Assembly (NCBI GenBank): GCA_958438515.1
Contig: CAUBRZ010000004.1
Span: 1 to 64,000 of the forward strand
Length of the DNA: 64,000 nucleotides
From: an uncultured Clostridium sp.
Lineage (GTDB): Bacteria > Bacillota > Clostridia > TANB77 > CAG-508
Direction of reading: 5' to 3'
The translations under genes were made by a program, and so were the position numbers. Shown piece after piece: positions 59,441-64,000 of this stretch. The notes below the pieces were generated by a model, which had not been told where the DNA came from, did not search any database, and saw only the letters and a program-made list of their open reading frames with translations. Numbering within the stretch: the stretch's first letter is position 1; each line of letters starts with the position of its first letter.

Positions 59441-59818
59441 ATGGCAGAAACATTAATAGGAATTATATCTGGAATTGTAAGTGGAACAGGAATGGGTGGA
59501 GGAACTATTTTGATTTTTTTCCTTACATTTATGTTAGGAATAGATCAACATGTAGCTCAAGCAACTAATTTAATTTTTTTTATACCAACTTCTATTGTTG
59601 CAATAGTTGTTAATTTTAAAAATAAAAATATTGACTTGAAACTAGCAATTATTATAACAATATTTGGAATATTAGGAGCAATTATTGGAGCTAATATTTC
59701 AATTCATGTAGATGTTAAGATTTTAAAAAAATGTTTTGGTATTTTTTTGGCAATTATTGCAATAAATGAAATATATTCCATAACAAAAAAGTATAAAAAA
59801 TCAAAAAAGAAAGAATAA
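59441..59818 (+). CDS. TauE/SafE-family transporter, second half
   Basis: 125 residues, four helices. Repeats the motif of the first half: ISGIVSGTGMGGGTILIFF and GILGAIIGANISIHVDVKILKK. RBS AAAGGAG lies 6-7 bases before ATG 59441. It is preceded by its partner and followed after 25 bases by a small gene in the same direction. Export of a sulfur compound or other anion is the family guess. Confidence 0.85.
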   Translation: MAETLIGIISGIVSGTGMGGGTILIFFLTFMLGIDQHVAQATNLIFFIPTSIVAIVVNFKNKNIDLKLAIIITIFGILGAIIGANISIHVDVKILKKCFGIFLAIIAINEIYSITKKYKKSKKKE

Positions 59819-59843
59819 TAAATAAAAAAGAGAGGTGAATTAT

Positions 59844-59984
59844 ATGAAATTTATAAAAGGTGTTATGATTGGAGGTTTGTTAACTACAGGGCTAGTTATG
59901 ATGTATGCTGAATCAGATAAAATGAACAAGAAAACTATAATGAAAAAAGGAAAAAAGATGGCTAAAAAAATAGGAATAATATAG
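59844..59984 (+). CDS. Small membrane-associated protein, 46 residues
   Basis: Starts ATG 59844 behind AGAGGTG. Sequence MKFIKGVMIGGLLTTGLVMMYA forms one short helix, then a lysine-rich tail KKGKKMAKKIGII. It resembles the small YtxH-like or DUF3918-like anchors seen in Firmicutes. It is in line with the TauE pair and is followed by a terminator. Confidence 0.7.
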   Translation: MKFIKGVMIGGLLTTGLVMMYAESDKMNKKTIMKKGKKMAKKIGII

Positions 59985-59991
59985 TTAAATT

Positions 59992-60029
59992 AAAAGGTAT
60001 TTAGGTTAAAATTAATCTAAATACCTTTT
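59992..60029. terminator. Bidirectional terminator
   Basis: AAAAGGTATTTAG / CTAAATACCTTTT hairpin between convergent genes. Confidence 0.85.
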
Positions 60030-60061
60030 GTTATTTTCATTAGTATATTTCTAAATTAAAA

Positions 60062-60538
60062 TTAGAATTTTAGTTCTTTAAAATCTTCTTCTTTTAAGCA
60101 TTCATCTTTCTTATCACATTTTTTGCAATGTTCTTTATCTTCATCAATAAAGCAATCACATTTCTCGCATTTTTCACCTTTTAAGCATTTTCCTTCATGA
60201 TGACATTTAGCACATATTTTAATTTTTTTAGTATCATTTACCCAAATTTGAAGAGCATATTCTTTTCCAGGACATAAAGGACCAAATACAAATTCTCCTT
60301 CTTTATCAGTAAAAGTATGACCAATTGGAAGTCTTTCTTCTTTGCCATGTTCACAAACAACTTCTACTAATTTAACAACTGCATTACATACTGGTTCTTT
60401 AAAACAATTTTTTACAACACCATATATTACATCACGATTATCTTCTGGAAGTGTAATATCTAAATCAAATTGTTTACCTCCAGAAATAACACCATCTACA
60501 TCTAAAATTGGGCAATGTTTTTTACCTTCTAATTCCAT
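60062..60538 (-). CDS. Protein with carboxypeptidase-regulatory-like beta-domain and cysteine-rich tail
   Basis: About 158 residues from ATG 60538 (AAAGGA 9 bases upstream). Residues 20-105 look like a transthyretin/CnaB-like sandwich: VIYGVVKNCFKEPVCNAVVKL, GHTFTDKEGEFVFGPLCPGKEYALQI. The C-terminal 50 residues hold about ten cysteines in CAKCH, CLKGEKCEKCDC and CKKCDKKDEC, a possible metal or cluster site. There is no signal peptide. The combination is seen in clostridial spore-associated proteins, but its function is unknown. Confidence 0.65.
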   Translation of the reverse strand: MELEGKKHCPILDVDGVISGGKQFDLDITLPEDNRDVIYGVVKNCFKEPVCNAVVKLVEVVCEHGKEERLPIGHTFTDKEGEFVFGPLCPGKEYALQIWVNDTKKIKICAKCHHEGKCLKGEKCEKCDCFIDEDKEHCKKCDKKDECLKEEDFKELKF

Positions 60539-60547
60539 ATTCCTCAT

Positions 60548-60800
60548 TCCTTTCTTTATTTACAACATAATTGTTGTTTGTATATTATATGACGAAAAGT
60601 GTCGAAAGTTGAAAAATTGGTTTATAAAATAAATCATCTTTTTAAAATATATGAAATAAATATAGAAATATTATATGAGACATATGTTTATAACAAAAGT
60701 GATATTTATATACATATAAAATAATATTAAAAAACAAAAAATTGAATTTTTAAGAAAAATAAAGCATACAATTAAAGTAGTTTGGATTAGGAGGTTTTTT
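60548..60800. other. AT-rich intergenic region
   Basis: 253 bases between divergent genes. Several TATAAT-like strings are present but no clear -35/-10 pair, hairpin or open frame. Confidence 0.5.
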
Positions 60801-61589
60801 ATGTTTTTGGTATTTAATAAGCAAAAAATATATACTTATGCTGTATCACTTGTAACTGTAGTAGTTTTATTTTGTGTGGCAAGTACATTAAATACAAGTC
60901 ATAGTAATAATAACAATACTGTAGAGACATCTGCGACTGAAAATAAGAAGTTACTACCAATTTATAATGTTGAAACTGATGATAATAAAGTAGCTTTTAC
61001 TATGAATTGTGCATGGAATGCAGATGACATAGATTCAATTTTAAAAACATTGGAAGAAAATAATACAAAAATAACATTTTTCATGGTAGGTGATTGGATA
61101 GAAAAGTTTCCTGATAGCGTAAAAAAAATTGAGGAAGCAGGTCATGAAATAGCAAGTCACTCAGATACACATCCACATGTAACCAAACTTAGTTATGAAA
61201 AAAACGTTGAGGAAATTGAGAAAAGTAATGATAAGATTGAAAAAGTAACAGGAAAAAGAACAAAGATATATAGAGCACCATATGGAGAATATAATGATAC
61301 TGTAATAAAAGCAGCACAAGATAAAGGTTACTATACAATACAATGGAATTTAGACACATTAGACTACACAGGGTTAACAGGAGATGAGATGTGGAACAGG
61401 TTAAAAGATAAAATAAAAAAAGGAGATATAATATTAAGTCATAATGGAACAAAACATACTGCAGATAGCCTAGATAAACTAATTAAAAATATTAAACAAA
61501 AAGGACTAGAAGTAGTAAGAGTTTCAGATTTGATATATGAAGGAGATTATACAATTAATAATAATGGGACTCAAGTAAAATCTAAATAA
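60801..61589 (+). CDS. Polysaccharide deacetylase, PdaB-like sporulation type
   Basis: 262 residues. One N-terminal helix (YAVSLVTVVVLFCVAST), then a NodB domain. The usual TFDDG is replaced by FTMNCAWNADDID near residue 72; HSDTHPHV (HxxxH) lies near 121 and RAPYGEYND near 154, with ILSHNGT near 213. These changes match PdaB-like family members of spore formers. RBS AGGAGG precedes ATG 60801. The upstream 253-base gap is AT-rich without a clear gene. Confidence 0.85.
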   Translation: MFLVFNKQKIYTYAVSLVTVVVLFCVASTLNTSHSNNNNTVETSATENKKLLPIYNVETDDNKVAFTMNCAWNADDIDSILKTLEENNTKITFFMVGDWIEKFPDSVKKIEEAGHEIASHSDTHPHVTKLSYEKNVEEIEKSNDKIEKVTGKRTKIYRAPYGEYNDTVIKAAQDKGYYTIQWNLDTLDYTGLTGDEMWNRLKDKIKKGDIILSHNGTKHTADSLDKLIKNIKQKGLEVVRVSDLIYEGDYTINNNGTQVKSK

Positions 61590-61649
61590 TGTATAAATAT
61601 GGAAATGGTGGAGATACTAAATTAGATAAAAAAATTAAGGGGATATATA

Positions 61650-62156
61650 ATGACTTTTATTGGAATTATTTCGGAAAGTAAAGTTTTTGAAAATATAAAA
61701 GAAAGTTTAAAAGACAAAGAAGAATTAAAAGTAAATTTAATTCATATTAATAAAAAAAGTGTTGAAAACATAAAAAACATTAAATTTGAAACAATTATAA
61801 TAGATTCAGGTTTAGAAAATTTAGATAAACAAACAACTATTATAGAAAAATTATGTCAAAATGCTAAATACTTAGTGGTAAATACAGATGTTAACTTGAT
61901 TTTTAATTTATCAAAATATAAAAAAAGTAGCATTATAACATATGGATTAAATCAAAAAGCGACAGTAACAATATCTAGTATAACAGACACAAGCATATTA
62001 ATTTTTTTACAAAAAAATATAAAGAATATAAATGGTAAAATATTTGAAATAGGAGAAAAACTTCTAAAAATAAAGGAAGATAGTAAATTAAAGACATATG
62101 AAATTTTAATTATTTATATTATACTTTTGATAAATAGCAATTCCATAATTCAATAA
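61650..62156 (+). CDS. Uncharacterised protein, Rossmann-like
   Basis: 168 residues from ATG 61650 (AAGGGG upstream). Alternating beta/alpha pattern: FIGIISESKVFENIKESL, VNLIHINKKS, FETIIIDSGLENL, YLVVNTD and SIITYGLNQKATVTISS. The last motif resembles the N-terminal part of some Mur-ligase-like or wall-related proteins. A hydrophobic C-terminus (EILIIYIILLINS) may attach it to the membrane. Function unknown. Confidence 0.55.
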   Translation: MTFIGIISESKVFENIKESLKDKEELKVNLIHINKKSVENIKNIKFETIIIDSGLENLDKQTTIIEKLCQNAKYLVVNTDVNLIFNLSKYKKSSIITYGLNQKATVTISSITDTSILIFLQKNIKNINGKIFEIGEKLLKIKEDSKLKTYEILIIYIILLINSNSIIQ

Positions 62157-62202
62157 AATATAGGAAAAATCTAACTTTTTTGAATAAAATTAACTTTTTA
62201 TG

Positions 62203-62231
62203 TAGACAAAACCAAAAAAATGATGTATAAT
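62203..62231 (+). promoter_or_regulatory. Probable sigma-A promoter
   Basis: TAGACA at 62203-62208, 17-base spacer, TATAAT at 62226-62231, before the two-OB SSB gene. Confidence 0.65.
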
Positions 62232-62302
62232 AATAAATGTATTTACAATGAGCGTGAAGAAAAAGATACAATTGATAAAATAAAAATAGGGAGGAAAAGA
62301 AA

Positions 62303-63004
62303 TTGGATACAAATTATTTAGAAAACAACTATCTAACATTAGTTGGGAAAGTTACAGGAGAGAAAAAATTCAGTCATGAAATTTATGGAGAAAGTTTTTA
62401 TATTTTCAATTTGGTAATACCACGTTTAAGTGGAAATAGTGATATTATACCAATTACTATTTCAGAAAGATTAATAAAAGAAGATACATTACAAGAAGGA
62501 AAGCAATTATTAATAAAAGGACAATTCAGATCATATAATAGCTACGAAAATGAAAAAAATAGATTAATTTTAACTGTCTTTGCAAAAGACATAGTAGAAT
62601 TAGAAGAAAAAGAAGACCAAGAAGAAAACGAAATGGTTAAAAAAGATACTATAACAAATGAGGTCGTATTAGTAGGATATATCTGTAAGAAGCCAATTTA
62701 TAGACAAACACCATTTGGAAGAGAAATATCAGATATTTTACTTGCTGTTAATAGAGCATATAATAAATCAGATTATATTCCATGCATAGCATGGGGAAGA
62801 AATGCAAGATTTTGCCAAAATCTAGAAGTAGGTTCACAAGTAAAGGTAATAGGTAGAGTACAATCTAGAACATATGAGAAAAAACATGAGGATGGCACAG
62901 TAGAAACAAGAATTGCATATGAAGTTTCAATTGGAAGCTTAGAGGTAGTAGAAGAAAATGATAATGAAAAAGAAATAAGAGAAGAAAGTCAAGAAGCTGT
63001 ATAA
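62303..63004 (+). CDS. Single-stranded DNA-binding protein with two OB folds
   Basis: 233 residues from TTG 62303 behind GGGAGG. The first OB (residues about 8-100) has NNYLTLVGKVTGEKKFSHE and FNLVIPR; the second (about 112-215) has EVVLVGYICKKPIYRQTPFGREI, CIAWGRNARFCQNLEVGSQV and GRVQSRTYEKK. It ends in an acidic tail without the DLPF tip. It is a duplicated SSB common in Clostridia beside the classical ssb at 37174. It could serve repair or sporulation DNA. Confidence 0.82.
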   Translation: MDTNYLENNYLTLVGKVTGEKKFSHEIYGESFYIFNLVIPRLSGNSDIIPITISERLIKEDTLQEGKQLLIKGQFRSYNSYENEKNRLILTVFAKDIVELEEKEDQEENEMVKKDTITNEVVLVGYICKKPIYRQTPFGREISDILLAVNRAYNKSDYIPCIAWGRNARFCQNLEVGSQVKVIGRVQSRTYEKKHEDGTVETRIAYEVSIGSLEVVEENDNEKEIREESQEAV

Positions 63005-63035
63005 ATAAACATTAATAGTTTTAATATAAAATAAT

Positions 63036-63075
63036 AAAAAAGTTTCAAAAGTATAGTCTTTTGAAACTTTTTTTG
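63036..63075 (+). terminator. Intrinsic terminator
   Basis: AAAAAAGTTTCAAAAG / CTTTTGAAACTTTTTTT hairpin. Confidence 0.85.
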
Positions 63076-63114
63076 ATATAATCAGAAAAATGAAAGACAA
63101 TAAGGAGTTATTTA

Positions 63115-64000
63115 ATGGAAATATTAAAAACAAAATTAAAAATTAAAAATGAAGATAAAAAAAAGATTAGTTCAAGTGTAAAATTTACAATTTTTGCAGT
63201 TATTTTAATTGCAATTTTTTGTATAGCATTAACACCGGTAACACTACAAAATGATACTTTTTATACAATTAAAATAGGAGAAAAAATCGTACAAAGTGGA
63301 ATAGATATGCAAGATCCTTTTTCTTGGCATACTGATTTAGCTTATACTTATCCTCATTGGGCATATGATGTAATAACATATTTAATTTATGAGTCCTTTG
63401 GAATGACAGGAATCTATGTTACAACATGTATTTTATCAGCTGTTTTAGGAATTACTATATATTTAGTAAATAGTAAACTTGCTAAAAATCAACCGGTTTC
63501 ATTTGTAATAACAATAGCAGCAATGTATATGATAAGAGGGTATATAGCAGCAAGAGCACAATTAGTAACATTTATATTGTTTATATTAACAATTTATTTA
63601 ATAGAAAAATTTCTAGAAACAAAGAAGAAAAGGTATGCAATAGGACTAATTATAATACCATTTTTAATTGCTAATTTACATTTAGCAGTATTTCCTTTTT
63701 ATTTCATTTTATATTTGCCATATATTGCAGAATATTTAATTGCAGTCTTCTCAGATACAATAATATATAGAAAAACTACAAGAAGAAAATTAGAAAGAAA
63801 GATAAAGCAACTATCTAAAAAACCAGGAAATGATGAACAAATAGATAGAATAAGAAGAGAATTAAGAAAGATAGAAGAACAGGTAGATAGGGCAAAAATA
63901 AAGAGAAGTAAAGAATTAGAAAATCCATATAAAATCAAGTTAATAAAAAATAACAATGTTAAATATTTAATTATAATAATGATTATATGTATATTCACAG
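63115..64000 (+). CDS. Polytopic membrane protein, right-truncated
   Basis: At least 295 residues with about six helices; runs off the right edge. Begins MEILKTKLKIKNEDKK (AAGGAG upstream). KIGEKIVQSGIDMQDPFSWH and YPHWAYDVITYLIY near residues 60-100 resemble membrane glycosyltransferases of the GT-C type, which often place acidic residues in the first outer loop. IRGYIAARAQLVTFILFIL and NLHLAVFPFYFILYLPYI are further helices. A charged stretch (about 225-275) is cytoplasmic. The assignment is tentative. Confidence 0.6.
   Translation, partial: MEILKTKLKIKNEDKKKISSSVKFTIFAVILIAIFCIALTPVTLQNDTFYTIKIGEKIVQSGIDMQDPFSWHTDLAYTYPHWAYDVITYLIYESFGMTGIYVTTCILSAVLGITIYLVNSKLAKNQPVSFVITIAAMYMIRGYIAARAQLVTFILFILTIYLIEKFLETKKKRYAIGLIIIPFLIANLHLAVFPFYFILYLPYIAEYLIAVFSDTIIYRKTTRRKLERKIKQLSKKPGNDEQIDRIRRELRKIEEQVDRAKIKRSKELENPYKIKLIKNNNVKYLIIIMIICIFT

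Noticed and set aside
59053..59818. TauE/SafE halves as another frameshifted gene
   Set aside because: They are separated by a stop, a 40-base gap and a clear RBS and start codon, and no CGG is at the junction. Split two-gene versions are known for the family.
1..64000. tRNA or rRNA genes, including a candidate quadruplet-decoding tRNA-Gly
   Set aside because: No TTCRANY-type T-loop with matching acceptor stem was noticed in the window; such a tRNA must be sought elsewhere in the genome.

Overview
The window is very AT-rich DNA from a Gram-positive Clostridia-type anaerobe, probably an uncultured gut lineage. Evidence is the strongly A/T-ended codon usage, GGAGG-type ribosome binding sites, consensus sigma-A promoters, and Firmicutes genes: addB, a YtaF-like protein, CwlD-like and PdaB-like sporulation or wall enzymes, and a DapF/DapL lysine and wall branch. 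About 50 genes are visible, mostly on the + strand. No tRNA, rRNA, CRISPR array or intact transposon was seen.

Main result: the codon CGG appears never to be read as arginine here. Reading every CGG by eye, I found 15 that lie in frame inside a gene, at 815, 8435, 14776, 16961, 22448, 23793, 27113, 27402, 28154, 29428, 35421, 39721, 51000, 55118 and 58276. At all 15 the reading frame breaks. Skipping just the C (NNN-C-GGN, next codon glycine GGA or GGT) restores a full-length, family-typical protein. The 14 affected genes include smc, mfd, dapF, topB, rarA, a uracil-DNA glycosylase, a P-type ATPase, a 2.7-kb-codon cyclic-glucan-synthase-like protein and an ABC permease that needs two shifts. 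About 50 other CGG triplets lie out of frame and are harmless. The pattern suggests genome-wide +1 frameshifting at, or quadruplet CGGN decoding of, an otherwise unused codon. The mechanism is inference.

Layout. 1-2000: end of a lectin/FGE-fold surface protein and a YitT-like membrane protein. 2-10 kb: DNA repair and housekeeping genes (8-oxoguanine glycosylase, addB, PgeF-like, LD-carboxypeptidase, uracil glycosylase, GltD-like oxidoreductase). 10-19 kb: an HExxH protein, a decapeptide-repeat protein, leuS, two paralogous HD hydrolases, topB and an acyltransferase. 19.5-25.8 kb: mfd, two RNA 2'-O-methyltransferases and an Rpn/YhgA-like nuclease. 26-33 kb: a three-gene SsuABC/TauABC-type importer, an XRE regulator and smc. 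33-43 kb: YtaF-like, Ca-type ATPase, rpsF-ssb-rpsR, an Ig-like-repeat protein, a CmpB-type membrane protein, a receiver-GGDEF protein, a broken Nudix gene, a kinase-like protein and an amidase. 43-52.5 kb: a membrane-anchored unknown and the giant cyclic-glucan-synthase-like gene. 52.5-64 kb: polysaccharide deacetylases, a transglycosylase, dapF-dapL, an HD protein, ruvA-rarA, a split TauE/SafE pair, a two-OB SSB and the start of a polytopic membrane protein.

Standard gene calling would split the 14 recoded genes into fragments and label them pseudogenes. The combined coordinates given here join the two (or three) frames.
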